Of a stretch of 43,259 nucleotides of DNA, positions 15,261-23,444 are shown piece after piece; positions within the stretch are counted from its first letter, which is position 1; every line of letters begins with the position of its first letter. Under the pieces are notes generated by a model. It did no database searches and was not told the origin of the DNA. It saw only the letters and a program-made list of their open reading frames with translations. A program made the translations under genes and the position numbers. The DNA is from Myxococcaceae bacterium (GTDB lineage Bacteria; Myxococcota; Myxococcia; Myxococcales; Myxococcaceae): contig SECN01000032.1 in the NCBI GenBank assembly GCA_004173515.1, positions 1-43,259 on the forward strand, written 5' to 3'.

Positions 15261-16733
15261 GTGCTGTCCCACAGCCTCCAGTACGTCATCTTCGTCATCG
15301 CGGTGTTCGCGCTCTACTGGGCGGTGCACCGGCACTTCTGGCCCCGGATGGGGGTGCTGCTCGTGGCGAGCCTGGTGCTCTACACGGGCTTCACGCAGCT
15401 TCCGCAGCTCATCGCGCAAGGCAACGTGACGCCGGAGGCCCTGCTGCTGGCGGGAATGCCGCTGCTCATCTTCCTGACCGGCGTGACGGTGGACCACCTG
15501 CTGGTCAAGGGGATGGGGCGCACGGACAAGCCGGGCGTGCGCAAGCTGCTGGTGGTGCTGTCCATCGTCTCCAACCTGGGGATGCTGGCGGGCTTCAAGT
15601 ACCTGGAGTTGTTGCGCAAGACGGCGCTGGCGCTGCTGGGACCGTGGGGCGTGGACGTCCGCCCGGAGCCCTTCCACCTGCTGTTGCCGGTGGGGCTGTC
15701 GTTCTTCGTCTTCCAGTCCATCAGCTACACGGTGGACGTGTACCGGGGGAAGGCGAGCGCGGGGCACTCGTTCATCGAGCACCTGCTCTACATGCTGTTC
15801 TTCCCGCGCGTGGTGAGCGGGCCCATCGTGCGCGAGTCGGAGCTGATGGCGCACTTCCGCGAGGTGCCCACGCTGTCACCGGATGACGGTGGCAAGGCGA
15901 TGTTCCGCATCGCGGTGGGGCTGGTGAAGAAGCTGATCATCGCGGACGTGCTGGGCAGCGGCATCGTGGATCCGGTGTTCGGCAGTCCGCACGCGTACTC
16001 GTCGGCGGAGTGCGCGGTGGCGGCGGTCGCGTACACGCTGGAGCTGTACTACGACTTCTCGGGGTACTCGGACATCGCGATAGGCGTGGCGGCGTTGTTC
16101 GGGTTCCGGTTCCCGGAGAACTTCGCGCGGCCGTATCTGGCGAAGAACCTGTTCGAGTTCTGGAACCGCTGGCACATGAGCCTGTCGTCGTGGCTGCGGG
16201 ACTACCTGTACATCCCGCTGGGCGGCAACCGGCGCTCGAAGCCGCGAGTGCTCTTCAACCTGATGATGGTGATGGTGCTGGGCGGCCTGTGGCACGGGGC
16301 GGACTGGCGCTTCGCCGTCTGGGGCGCGGTGCATGGCGTGGCGTTGTGCGCGGTGCGCTGCTGGTGGTGGTTCCGGGGCAAGCAGCAGGAGCCCGGCCCG
16401 GTGCGCGTGGGCCTGGGGATGCTGGCCACGTTCACGCTGGTGGTGTTGACGCGCGTGGTGTTCCGCGCGCCGGACATGACGCACGCTGCGGAGTTCTACC
16501 AGCGCATGCTGGCGGGCATCCCGGGCCTGGCGAACGTGGGCCCGCTGGTGTGGACCATGTTGGCGGTGGCCATCATCGCGCACACCCTGCCGATGAAGGT
16601 CTACGACCTGACGGCGCTCGCGTTCCTCAAGCTGCCAGCGCCCGCGCGAGCGGTGGTGCTGGTGCTGATTGGCCTGGGCATCCGGCAGTTGGCTTCGCTT
16701 GAAGCGCGGCCGTACGTGTACCTGCAGTTCTGA
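15261..16733 (+). CDS. MBOAT-family O-acyltransferase (AlgI/DltB-like)
   Basis: 490 residues from the GTG at 15261, 3 bases after the SGNH stop, so clearly one operon. Multiple membrane segments start at residue 6. The family hallmarks are W-N-R-W-H305-M-S-L-S-S-W-L-R-D-Y-L-Y-I-P-L-G-G-N-R and G-G-L-W-H345-G-A-D-W, where the second His corresponds to the catalytic His of AlgI (H322). L-Y-Y-D-F-S-G-Y-S-D-I-A-I-G is also typical. The protein carries acyl groups, usually acetyl, across the inner membrane for transfer to a periplasmic polysaccharide by its SGNH partner. The C-terminus is complete. The acceptor is unknown; it may be the mannose-containing polymer fed by manC next door. Confidence 0.93.
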   Translation: MLSHSLQYVIFVIAVFALYWAVHRHFWPRMGVLLVASLVLYTGFTQLPQLIAQGNVTPEALLLAGMPLLIFLTGVTVDHLLVKGMGRTDKPGVRKLLVVLSIVSNLGMLAGFKYLELLRKTALALLGPWGVDVRPEPFHLLLPVGLSFFVFQSISYTVDVYRGKASAGHSFIEHLLYMLFFPRVVSGPIVRESELMAHFREVPTLSPDDGGKAMFRIAVGLVKKLIIADVLGSGIVDPVFGSPHAYSSAECAVAAVAYTLELYYDFSGYSDIAIGVAALFGFRFPENFARPYLAKNLFEFWNRWHMSLSSWLRDYLYIPLGGNRRSKPRVLFNLMMVMVLGGLWHGADWRFAVWGAVHGVALCAVRCWWWFRGKQQEPGPVRVGLGMLATFTLVVLTRVVFRAPDMTHAAEFYQRMLAGIPGLANVGPLVWTMLAVAIIAHTLPMKVYDLTALAFLKLPAPARAVVLVLIGLGIRQLASLEARPYVYLQF

Positions 16734-16746
16734 GTACGCTCACCGG

Positions 16747-17532
16747 ATGAGGTTCCTCCGGCGACAGCTCTGGTGGGTCGTGGCGTGCATGGGCATCGCG
16801 TGCGCGAGTGCGAGTGCGGGTGCACGGCGGTTCTATGTTGCTTCGGAGCTGCCTAGGAATGACGGCATCCAGAGTTTGACCGTGGCTCCAGGCCCCTGGC
16901 CGGAGATCCCTGCGGTCCTCACACACGAGATGAGCGTTCCCGATGACCTCGTCATTCCAACGCTTCAAGCATTGTTTGAACTCCCCGGCGCCATCGACTC
17001 ATGTGATGCGAGCACTGGGCGGCCACGCCCAGAGGCGTCCGAGTACTGCGTCGCGATCTATCGAACTCCTTCGGACTGGCGTGTGTCCTGGCCGGTTCGG
17101 AACACAGTGAAGTCGGGCGGTTCGTGCCAACCTCCGTTTGGAGGAGTCGATGACGCGGACTACGGCAACGACCTGCCCGTCTTTGGCTATGCCCACAATC
17201 ACCCGTGCGCATCGGACTTGAGCAATCAGGACCTGACAACCTGGCCGCTGGCCAAGTCGGAGGGCGCATGGGTGGTGGTCGCCTATGGCACGACCCCAGG
17301 CGGACGGCTCGCACGCGACGAGCGCGGGCAGGTGATTCCCGCCTGGGGATGGCTCGCCACCGGACATCGGAATGACCCACGATTTTACAAGTGGAATCAG
17401 GAGGGCGCTGTCTTCCGCTGGGATGTCACCAAGAAGCGCTGGAACTTCCAGGCACGCTGCAAGCCGAGTCCCCCCAGCATGCTCAGGCCCGAGGGCGTCC
17501 CACCCGACTGCTCCGCGGCCCTTCACCCTTAG
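16747..17532 (+). CDS. secreted protein with a JAMM-like metal motif
   Basis: 261 residues from the ATG at 16747 (MRFLRRQLWWVVACMGIACASASAGA), a clear signal peptide; a longer start at 16669 would bury it. No family is obvious, but G-Y-A-H150-N-H152-P-C-A-S-D-L-S159-N-Q-D162 resembles the H-x-H-P-x-n-S-x-x-D zinc site of JAMM/MPN+ isopeptidases, with a spacer one residue shorter than the usual seven. Six cysteines in the mature region suggest an oxidising compartment. It follows the MBOAT gene by 13 bases yet has less extreme GC use, and it precedes a small lipoprotein-like gene by 27 bases, likely its operon partner. Function unknown; a secreted metallopeptidase is a guess from the motif alone. 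Confidence 0.65.
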   Translation: MRFLRRQLWWVVACMGIACASASAGARRFYVASELPRNDGIQSLTVAPGPWPEIPAVLTHEMSVPDDLVIPTLQALFELPGAIDSCDASTGRPRPEASEYCVAIYRTPSDWRVSWPVRNTVKSGGSCQPPFGGVDDADYGNDLPVFGYAHNHPCASDLSNQDLTTWPLAKSEGAWVVVAYGTTPGGRLARDERGQVIPAWGWLATGHRNDPRFYKWNQEGAVFRWDVTKKRWNFQARCKPSPPSMLRPEGVPPDCSAALHP

Positions 17533-17559
17533 AGGCTCAAGGCCTGCCCAGGTGCTCCC

Positions 17560-18042
17560 ATGCTGAAGACTCCTCAGTTCATGTTGATGGCATCGTTGCT
17601 GATGGAACTAGGCCTCCTGGCAATGCCCTTCTGCAACAGGCGACCCGATGCGAGCCCTGTGGAATCCTCTTCGCCAGCCGTTCAACCTGACGCGGGTGCA
17701 GCCAACCCTGCTGCAACGCCCGAGTCGGCCATTCCCTGGCCGAAGCAGGACCTGACACCGCTCGCGACCCTGGAGGGCCCTGCCATCCAGGCGGCGCATG
17801 CCGCACTGGAAGAGGCGCTGAAGCAATTCCCCAAGGAGTCCACGGGGCAGTGCGCCTTTTCCGCCAGGTCTCTGGAAACCGTCATCGGGCAAGAGTCGGG
17901 CTGGTACTTCGTACGCGTCAACCGCCGCGTCGACAGATGTCCGGGCTTCGGTCCAGGCGTCACGGGGCTTGAGACTGACTGGTTCGAACTCTTCGCCATC
18001 TCCCCAGACGGATCAATCCAGCGGTATCCGTATCATCCATGA
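17560..18042 (+). CDS. small exported protein, family copy 1
   Basis: 160 residues from the ATG at 17560, with a hydrophobic N-terminus (MLKTPQFMLMASLLMELGLL) ending at a Cys (residue 25) that is not a canonical lipobox. After an Ala/Pro linker comes a domain also found at 19443-19952 (minus) and, more distantly, at 39878-40276: I-P-W-P, L-E-G-P-A-I-Q-A-A-H-A, C-A-F-S-A-R-S-L-E, Y-F-V-R-V-N-R-R-V-D-R-C and F-E-L-F-A-I-S-P-D-G-S-I. The order of elements suggests a single alpha+beta domain with one disulphide. Role unknown. It probably shares an mRNA with the JAMM-like gene upstream and converges on the DUF4062 gene. Confidence 0.7.
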   Translation: MLKTPQFMLMASLLMELGLLAMPFCNRRPDASPVESSSPAVQPDAGAANPAATPESAIPWPKQDLTPLATLEGPAIQAAHAALEEALKQFPKESTGQCAFSARSLETVIGQESGWYFVRVNRRVDRCPGFGPGVTGLETDWFELFAISPDGSIQRYPYHP

Positions 18043-18093
18043 GCCCACGTCCGACAGCCATCGTACGTTGGCGAAAGCGCTCCGCTGCCTCAA

Positions 18094-19170
18094 TCAAGGT
18101 TTTGAATTTCGAGCGACTTTTGAACTGCTCTTAGAGGGCGCCTTGTTGGTCCTTGCTTTGACCACGCTCACTTCCGTCACCGGCATCTCTTCAACTGTCA
18201 CGCGTGCACGTGGAGGCAACCCAAGCATCGGGTTCGTCGACTCCGCCATAGCATCCACCAAGTACGCCAGAAACTCATTCCCGAGCTTGGTTGTACAAAA
18301 CCGACGCCACTGAACTCCTGACACCTTCTCATCTTGAACAAGCCCGTGGATGGCAAGCGCAGGAGCCACATCATTATACAGAAACAAATCTTCTTCACTG
18401 GAATGAGGACGATTATCCACACCACGCACAAATGACTGTCTTAAATAATAGAACCACGACAAGACACTTCGCTCTTTTATCTTCCCCTCGAAATCAGAAG
18501 ACACCTTCATCGCCTTGAGCGTTCGCTCCAGCCTCACCCAATCCACAGCCCCCCTGGAAGAGGAATTGGACTCTTTCTTGGACAACCCTGCGCGCAGCTC
18601 AGCGTTTTCTCTCTGCAACTCCTTTACTCTCCTCAGCGCCTCATCAAGCCCCTCCACCCGATCCCCAGAAACCCATCCCCGAAAAGCATGTTGTCGACCA
18701 AGTTCAGCAAGGCTCTCGTGAATGGCCAGTTTTATGTCGCGAGAGTCCTCAACCAACCTGCAAACGCGATTGAGAACCAAGGAGCGAAAATCCTTCCAGT
18801 CTCTTGGATTTTCAGTTTCAACAACTCTTCGGCCTAGAACCTGGACCTTTCTATCAATCGCGTCATCAGTTAGGACAACAGCAAACAGCGGCTTATTGAC
18901 GCTTACAGCATACTCATACTCAACTTGAGTATAGCTCTTCCCTGAACGAGCCTCAATCGAACCGTATCGGCTCCCAAGAATGAGCATGTAGATGTCAGAC
19001 TCATCGATCCAGCGTTTGATCGTCTCCATCTGACTCTTGCTCCCAGCGGCAAATAGCTCCATGCCCGCAGGGATGTGACCGGACTTCAGGACAGCATCGA
19101 CCGCAGCTTGTCGCTCGTCGATCAGATCCACATAGGTAGATGAGATGAAAATTTGAAGTTTTCGATGCAT
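18094..19170 (-). CDS. DUF4062 domain protein, low-GC accessory gene
   Basis: 358 residues from the ATG at 19170. The N-terminal 150 residues carry the DUF4062 marks: K-L-Q-I-F-I-S-S-T-Y-V-D-L-I-D-E-R at the start, then E38-L-F, S-D-I-Y-M-L-I-L-G-S-R-Y-G and S-Y-T-Q-V-E-Y-E-Y-A. DUF4062 is a TIR/flavodoxin-like fold often joined to NACHT, LRR or effector modules in bacterial conflict systems. A Glu/Lys-rich coiled coil (about 172-195) leads to an unrecognised C-terminal region (about 205-310) and a basic Ser/Lys/Ala-rich tail. Codon and base use are clearly lower in GC than the neighbours (runs such as tcattatacagaaacaaatc), which suggests recent transfer. It stands alone between two inverted copies of a small exported-protein family. 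Confidence 0.8.
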   Translation of the reverse strand: MHRKLQIFISSTYVDLIDERQAAVDAVLKSGHIPAGMELFAAGSKSQMETIKRWIDESDIYMLILGSRYGSIEARSGKSYTQVEYEYAVSVNKPLFAVVLTDDAIDRKVQVLGRRVVETENPRDWKDFRSLVLNRVCRLVEDSRDIKLAIHESLAELGRQHAFRGWVSGDRVEGLDEALRRVKELQRENAELRAGLSKKESNSSSRGAVDWVRLERTLKAMKVSSDFEGKIKERSVLSWFYYLRQSFVRGVDNRPHSSEEDLFLYNDVAPALAIHGLVQDEKVSGVQWRRFCTTKLGNEFLAYLVDAMAESTNPMLGLPPRARVTVEEMPVTEVSVVKARTNKAPSKSSSKVARNSKP

Positions 19171-19442
19171 TTTCCAGTCCTAATCACGACAAGCGCTGTT
19201 CCGCCGACTCGGCTCTCGCCCCAACCCCCACCACAGTTCCAAGTGGGCGCCCCTCAGTGAAGCAGTAAAATTGGCCTTCCACGGCTGCAAGAGCGTATCT
19301 CAAGTAGTTTGCGGGAGGAACCGAGTGAATTCAGCCTACCGATCTTCCTCCGTCCACATCGAGTACCGCCAAGCCTGGGCACCCGGGGGCTGTACACGCA
19401 GAGAGCGTAGCCGTACTTGTCCCCTGCATTCATGAGTAGGGC
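19171..19442. other. intergenic stretch without a recognisable gene
   Basis: 272 bases upstream of the DUF4062 gene and downstream of the second small exported-protein copy. I see no open frame with protein character, RNA gene or strong hairpin. Base composition is intermediate between the low-GC gene and the bulk of the window, so one edge of a transferred segment may lie here. Confidence 0.5.
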
Positions 19443-19952
19443 TCATGGGGGATGCAGGTAGCTCGCCAGTATCTTTCCTTCAGGCGTGACTGCGTACAAT
19501 TCGAACTCGTCGAATCCGAGCACCGTGCCTGGAGCCCAACCACACTTGTCGGGCCGACGCTGGATGCGGACAAAATACATCCCACGCTCTTCACCCACGA
19601 TGACCTCCAGCCCCCTGGCGGAGAACGCACAGCTCTTGGCGTACTGCTTGGGGTACCCGGAGAGGACCCGCTGCATCACGGCGTGGGCGGCAAGAACAGC
19701 AGGCCCGTCCAGGGCGGCCAAAGGCTGAAGCTCCTCGGGCCATTGGATTCCTTCCGCGATGATCGGCTTCCTGGCACTTCCGCCATCGGCAACCGCGTTG
19801 CCAGGGTTCCCAGCATCCACGCCTCCCGCATCCACGCGGGATTCGGGGGCGCGCGCAGCCAGCGAGGAAGAGGAGGGGACAGTGGCAACCGCCTCGACGC
19901 CTCCGTCCTGAAGGAGCGAAACGACAAGGAGCAGGTGGTGGGGTCTCAGCAT
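19443..19952 (-). CDS. small exported protein, family copy 2
   Basis: 169 residues from the ATG at 19952 (MLRPHHLLLVVSLLQDGG). A short hydrophobic start and a long Ala/Gly/Asp-rich linker (with D-A-G-G-V-D-A-G) precede the same domain as the gene at 17560: I-Q-W-P, L-D-G-P-A-V-L-A-A-H-A, C-A-F-S-A-R-G-L-E, Y-F-V-R-I-Q-R-R-P-D-K-C and F-E-L-Y-A-V-T-P-E-G-K-I. The conserved pair of Cys is kept. It has no JAMM-like partner and points away from the methyltransferase gene start. Function unknown; probably envelope-attached. Confidence 0.68.
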   Translation of the reverse strand: MLRPHHLLLVVSLLQDGGVEAVATVPSSSSLAARAPESRVDAGGVDAGNPGNAVADGGSARKPIIAEGIQWPEELQPLAALDGPAVLAAHAVMQRVLSGYPKQYAKSCAFSARGLEVIVGEERGMYFVRIQRRPDKCGWAPGTVLGFDEFELYAVTPEGKILASYLHPP

Positions 19953-20080
19953 CGGAACCTCACTGGAGGAGGTAGGGAAGTCCTACCACTTCAGCAAGGA
20001 AACGAATTCTCAAGCAGTTGCCGCCTCACCAGGATTGTCCGGCGAACAGGGCTCTTCTACTCGTTCGCCATCTGCGGACC

Positions 20081-21022
20081 TCAAACCCGTCGTGCCGTCA
20101 GCGCCACCAACGCGATGCGCTCCACGCCCGCGTACGGCGCCTTCTCCAGCTCCTCACCGAACACGTCCGGATCCAGCTCCTCGTAGGACACGTCCGTGAG
20201 CGGCGCGCCCACCCACTCCCGCTCCAGCGCGGTGCGCAGCAGGTCCTCGCCCTCCACCACCGGCGCGCCCGTGTAGAGCACCAGCGTCCCGCCCGGCATC
20301 AACCGCTCCATGCCTTCGCGCACGATGCGCACCGACAACTCCGTGCCGTGCGTCCCCCCACCGTCCCGGTACGTGCGCCCATCCGCATCCGCCAGATACG
20401 GCGGGTTCGCCACAATCAGGTCGAACGCACCGGAGACCTCCTGGAGCAGATCCGAACGCACCGCCTGGACTCCCTGCGTGCCATTCAGCCGCGCGTTCAC
20501 CCGCGCGAACACCAGCGCCTCCGGGTTCAGGTCCGCGAGCACCACCTCCTGGCTCCGCCCCGCCACCGACAGGCCCCCCGCGCCCGAACCACACCCCAGG
20601 TCCACCACGCGCCGGAACGTGCCCGGCACCCGCCGCAACAACGCGCAGAACCGGTACGTGTCCGGACCGAAGAACACCGCGTCCTTCTGCGACGTGGGCC
20701 ACGCGGAATGGACGAACAGCCCCGGCCCCAGGGTGGAGAACCGCACCCGGCTGCGCAGCGTCCCGTCCCCACACTCCGCCAGCGCGCCCGCCTGCTCCAG
20801 CAGCGCCTGCATCCGGGGCCCCAGCACTCCAGGCGGGAAGGGCCGGCTCCAACCAAACACCTCGCGGAGCGACCGGGCCTCGTGCGCCCCAGGCCGCGCA
20901 TTCACCCGGCGGTGAGTCTCCGGGGTCACCGTCGTGAACGCATAGCCCTCGTCCCGCAGGGCCTGCCCCAGCGCCACCAGCGCCTTTTCCCTCAGCTCCC
21001 CTGCCCCATCCCCACCGTCCAC
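20081..21022 (-). CDS. HemK/PrmC-like SAM-dependent methyltransferase
   Basis: About 313 residues from a GTG at 21022, chosen because it has a good Shine-Dalgarno (cgaggggg, 4-5 bases away) and because frame upstream of it overlaps the Nudix gene with Arg/Gly-rich noise. Motif I is V-V-D-L-G-C-G-S-G (about 139-147), followed by V-V-L-A-D-L-N-P-E-A and the catalytic/substrate motif A-N-P-P-Y (205-209). N-P-P-Y is typical of N-methyltransferases acting on planar amides or bases: protein glutamine (PrmC), or guanine in rRNA (RsmC/RlmG). The N-terminal region (about 1-130) is a separate domain, not the five-helix bundle of PrmC as far as I can tell, which makes an rRNA methyltransferase or a novel target as likely as RF methylation. 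It follows the Nudix gene by 101 bases. Confidence 0.82.
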   Translation of the reverse strand: MDGGDGAGELREKALVALGQALRDEGYAFTTVTPETHRRVNARPGAHEARSLREVFGWSRPFPPGVLGPRMQALLEQAGALAECGDGTLRSRVRFSTLGPGLFVHSAWPTSQKDAVFFGPDTYRFCALLRRVPGTFRRVVDLGCGSGAGGLSVAGRSQEVVLADLNPEALVFARVNARLNGTQGVQAVRSDLLQEVSGAFDLIVANPPYLADADGRTYRDGGGTHGTELSVRIVREGMERLMPGGTLVLYTGAPVVEGEDLLRTALEREWVGAPLTDVSYEELDPDVFGEELEKAPYAGVERIALVALTARRV

Positions 21023-21123
21023 GTCGCCCCCTCGAAGGATCCGTCCATCCAATCTTGGACGGACCTCCGCGTGCGACAAGCATCCTCGCGGCACGAGCCG
21101 CCCGCCCACAGGAGGGCCGCGAC

Positions 21124-21762
21124 TCAGTGCCCGGCAGGCAGGGGAGCGCTCAACCACTCCTCCACGCCCGGCACGTCCGACACGAGCAGCAGGAAGTCCC
21201 GCAGGATGCGCGCCGTCGCCCCCCAGATGACATGCTCTCCGTGCGTGTAGAAATGCACGTCGTGCTCCACCCCCTCCCACGCGTGGCGCTCCACGCGCAG
21301 GATGGTCGGGTCCATCAGCCGGGCGAGCGGCACCTCCAACACCAGGTCCACCTCCACCGGGTTCGGCACGTACTTCCCGTCCCCCGGGATCACGCCCACG
21401 TAGGGGCGGATCCGGTACGAGGACGTCGTCGGCGTCTCATCCAGCAGCCCCAGCACCCGCACGCCGCCGCGCGCGATGCCCAATTCCTCTTCCGTCTCGC
21501 GCAGCGCGGTCTCCAGCGGCGTGACGTCCTTGGCCTCCTGGCCACCGCCCGGGAACGCGTACTGCCCCGCGTGCGTGCGCAGGTTCGGGGGCCTCCGCGT
21601 GAAGACGACGTAGGGCACACCGTCCCGCTCGAACAGCGGCAGCAGCACCGCCGCCTCGCGCAGCGCCCGGCCCGGCAGGACGAACGTCCGCGCCGGCCGC
21701 GCCTTCAGCCGCGCCTCCAACGCATCGAACAAGGCCTCCACGCGCACGGCTTGTGTCCCCAT
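21124..21762 (-). CDS. Nudix hydrolase, CoA pyrophosphatase type
   Basis: 212 residues from the ATG at 21762, which overlaps the uppP stop (tgatg arrangement), so the pair is translationally coupled. The CoA-diphosphatase signature is visible before the Nudix box: F-T-R-R-P-P-N-L-R-T-H-A-G-Q-Y-A-F-P-G-G. The Nudix box (72-96) keeps G-G-G-Q-E76 ... R88-E89-T-E-E-E-L-G95-I. Such enzymes (NudL/YeaB) cut CoA and its thioesters to 3',5'-ADP and phosphopantetheine. Length fits the family. The coupling with uppP has no obvious metabolic reason and may just be compact packing. Confidence 0.9.
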   Translation of the reverse strand: MGTQAVRVEALFDALEARLKARPARTFVLPGRALREAAVLLPLFERDGVPYVVFTRRPPNLRTHAGQYAFPGGGQEAKDVTPLETALRETEEELGIARGGVRVLGLLDETPTTSSYRIRPYVGVIPGDGKYVPNPVEVDLVLEVPLARLMDPTILRVERHAWEGVEHDVHFYTHGEHVIWGATARILRDFLLLVSDVPGVEEWLSAPLPAGH

Positions 21763-22655
21763 CAGTCGGTGATCTGCTTTTCCACCGGCGGCTTCGTCGG
21801 CGCGTCCGGCGTCGACAGGTTCTCCACGCCCGACATCGGCTTGAGCACGTTCGCCTGCAACAGCCCCAGCAGCAGCACGCCCAGCGCGATGCGGTACACC
21901 ACGAACACCAGCGTCGTGCGGCGCTTCAAGAAGCTCAGCAGCCACGCGATGGCGCCCATGCCGGACGCGAACGCCACCAGCGTGCCCACCACCAGCGCCA
22001 CCGTGGAGGGCCGCGTCGGTGCCTCCAGCAGGTGCTTCAATTCGAAGATGCCCGCCAGCGTCGTCGCCGGAATGGACAACAGGAACGAGTAGCGCGCCGC
22101 GTCCTCGCGCTTGAGTCCCAGCGACAGTCCCCCCGTGAGCGTCGTGCCCGACCGCGACGAGCCCGGCACCAGGGCCAGCGCCTGCCACAGGCCGATGAGG
22201 ATGCCGTCCCGCCACGTCATGTCCGCCACGGTACGCGTGTGCGACGCGCGCTTCTCCACGATGAACAACACCAGCGCCAGCACGATGAGGCTGCCCGCGA
22301 TGACGTAGAGCGAACGGAACTGCGTCTCGATGAGCTTCTTGAACGCCAGCCCGCAGATGCCGATGGGCAGCGTGCCCACCAGCACGAACCACGCGAGCCT
22401 CGACTCCAGCGTGCCGAACGGTTCCCTGCGCGCCAGGCCCTTGAAGAAGGCCCCCACCAGCGAAACGATGTCCTTGCGGAAGTAGATGAGCACCGCGGCC
22501 ACCGTGCCCAACTGGATGATGGCCGAGTACGCGGCCCCCGGGTCCGCCCAGCCGAACAGCTCCGGCGCGATGCGCAGGTGCGCGGTGGAGCTGATGGGCA
22601 GGAACTCCGTGAGACCCTGGACCAGACCCAGGACGATGGCTTCAAGAAGGCTCAT
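21762..22655 (-). CDS. uppP: undecaprenyl-diphosphatase
   Basis: 297 residues from the ATG at 22655 (MSLLEAIVLGLVQGLTEFLP). The two catalytic motifs of the BacA/UppP family are present: E17-F-L-P-I-S-S-T-A-H-L and P164-G-S-S-R-S-G170. About eight hydrophobic segments are visible. The enzyme dephosphorylates undecaprenyl diphosphate to recycle the lipid carrier for peptidoglycan, O-antigen and other polymers, and overproduction is known to give bacitracin resistance. Its last codon overlaps the Nudix start. A divergent YchJ-like gene begins 125 bases away. Confidence 0.95.
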   Translation of the reverse strand: MSLLEAIVLGLVQGLTEFLPISSTAHLRIAPELFGWADPGAAYSAIIQLGTVAAVLIYFRKDIVSLVGAFFKGLARREPFGTLESRLAWFVLVGTLPIGICGLAFKKLIETQFRSLYVIAGSLIVLALVLFIVEKRASHTRTVADMTWRDGILIGLWQALALVPGSSRSGTTLTGGLSLGLKREDAARYSFLLSIPATTLAGIFELKHLLEAPTRPSTVALVVGTLVAFASGMGAIAWLLSFLKRRTTLVFVVYRIALGVLLLGLLQANVLKPMSGVENLSTPDAPTKPPVEKQITD

Positions 22656-22780
22656 AGGGGGCGGTGCGCCAGGGATATGCCCTGCCCTCCTGGCCCGCAA
22701 GCGCGAAGGTTCCCCACCCCTCCGCCCCGGTTCGCCACCCGACCGTCCCGCCACCAAACCCGGGTAGGCTTCAATCCTCC

Positions 22781-23254
22781 ATGCCGCCCGTCCCCCTGTG
22801 TCCCTGCTCCTCCGGACAGCGCTACCGTCAGTGCTGCGCCCCCTTCCACCGTGGCGAGGCCGAAGCACCCGACGCCGAGCGCCTCATGCGCAGCCGCTAC
22901 AGCGCCTTCGCCCAGCGCGATGCGGCCTACCTGTGGAAGACACTCCACCCGGAGCACCCCATGCGCGCCCGTCCGGAGGCGGACGTGCTGCGCGAGCTGC
23001 GCGCCTTCGCCCAGGGTCACCAGTACCCGGGGCTCGTGGTGCTGGGCCACCAGCCCCCGGACGCGTCGGGGCTCGCCCGCGTCCTCTTCTTCGCCAAGGT
23101 GTTCGAGAAGGGAAAGGACCAGTCCTTCGTGGAGCGCTCCGACTTCCGTCACGACGGCACCGGCTGGCGCTACCTGGACGGCGTCCTCAAGCTGCCGCGC
23201 GAGCTGTCCGTGCCGCCCGAGTCCCTCACGCTCGACACCTTCCCCGCGGGCTGA
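22781..23254 (+). CDS. YchJ/UPF0225 family protein with SEC-C motif
   Basis: 157 residues from the ATG at 22781 (MPPVPLCPCSSGQRYRQCCAP). The N-terminal SEC-C zinc motif C7-P-C9-S-S-G-x3-Y-x2-C18-C19 is followed by the YchJ core (E-R-L-M-R-S-R-Y-S-A-F-A-Q-R-D, then a NTF2-like part ending S-F-V-E-R-S-D-F-R-H-D-G-T-G-W-R-Y-L-D-G). Length is normal. Members are small cytoplasmic proteins of unsettled function; SEC-C in other proteins binds zinc and SecB or the ribosome. Stands as a single gene. Confidence 0.9.
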   Translation: MPPVPLCPCSSGQRYRQCCAPFHRGEAEAPDAERLMRSRYSAFAQRDAAYLWKTLHPEHPMRARPEADVLRELRAFAQGHQYPGLVVLGHQPPDASGLARVLFFAKVFEKGKDQSFVERSDFRHDGTGWRYLDGVLKLPRELSVPPESLTLDTFPAG

Positions 23255-23318
23255 CGAAAAGGACGCGAAAATCCCCCGTCAGGATTTTCGCGGCCCTTGC
23301 GTCAGACACCATGCTGCC

Positions 23319-23391
23319 CGGCCGGAGAGGCCCTACACGCACTGGTAAGGCCCCTTCACGGGGGCTCGCGGTTCGAATCCGCTCTGGCCTG
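23319..23391 (+). pseudogene. tRNA-like relic
   Basis: A 73-base stretch has several tRNA traits: an acceptor-type helix of 8 bp between 23320-23327 (ggccggag) and 23382-23389 (ctctggcc, one G-U), a T-arm with gcgg, loop ttcgaat and ccgc (23368-23382), and a D-loop-like tggta. The middle does not fold into proper D and anticodon arms: gcccc and ggggc (from 23350) enclose a 6-base loop instead of 7, and T-stem and acceptor compete for one base. No encoded CCA. I read this as a degenerated tRNA or a tRNA fragment left by an integration event, and not as a working tRNA. Confidence 0.35.
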
Positions 23392-23444
23392 AAACGCCAC
23401 CCAATCGCGGCTTCTCCACTCGGGCAGCATCCTTTTCCCCTCCC

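Noticed and set aside
13017..15854. Minus-strand open frame of more than 900 codons opposite the SGNH and MBOAT genes
   Set aside because: Arg/His/Gln-rich composition with no motif; it is the antisense of two strongly motif-supported genes and arises from high GC.
23319..23391. Functional tRNA
   Set aside because: No correct anticodon arm with a 7-base loop can be drawn; only acceptor and T-arm features are present.
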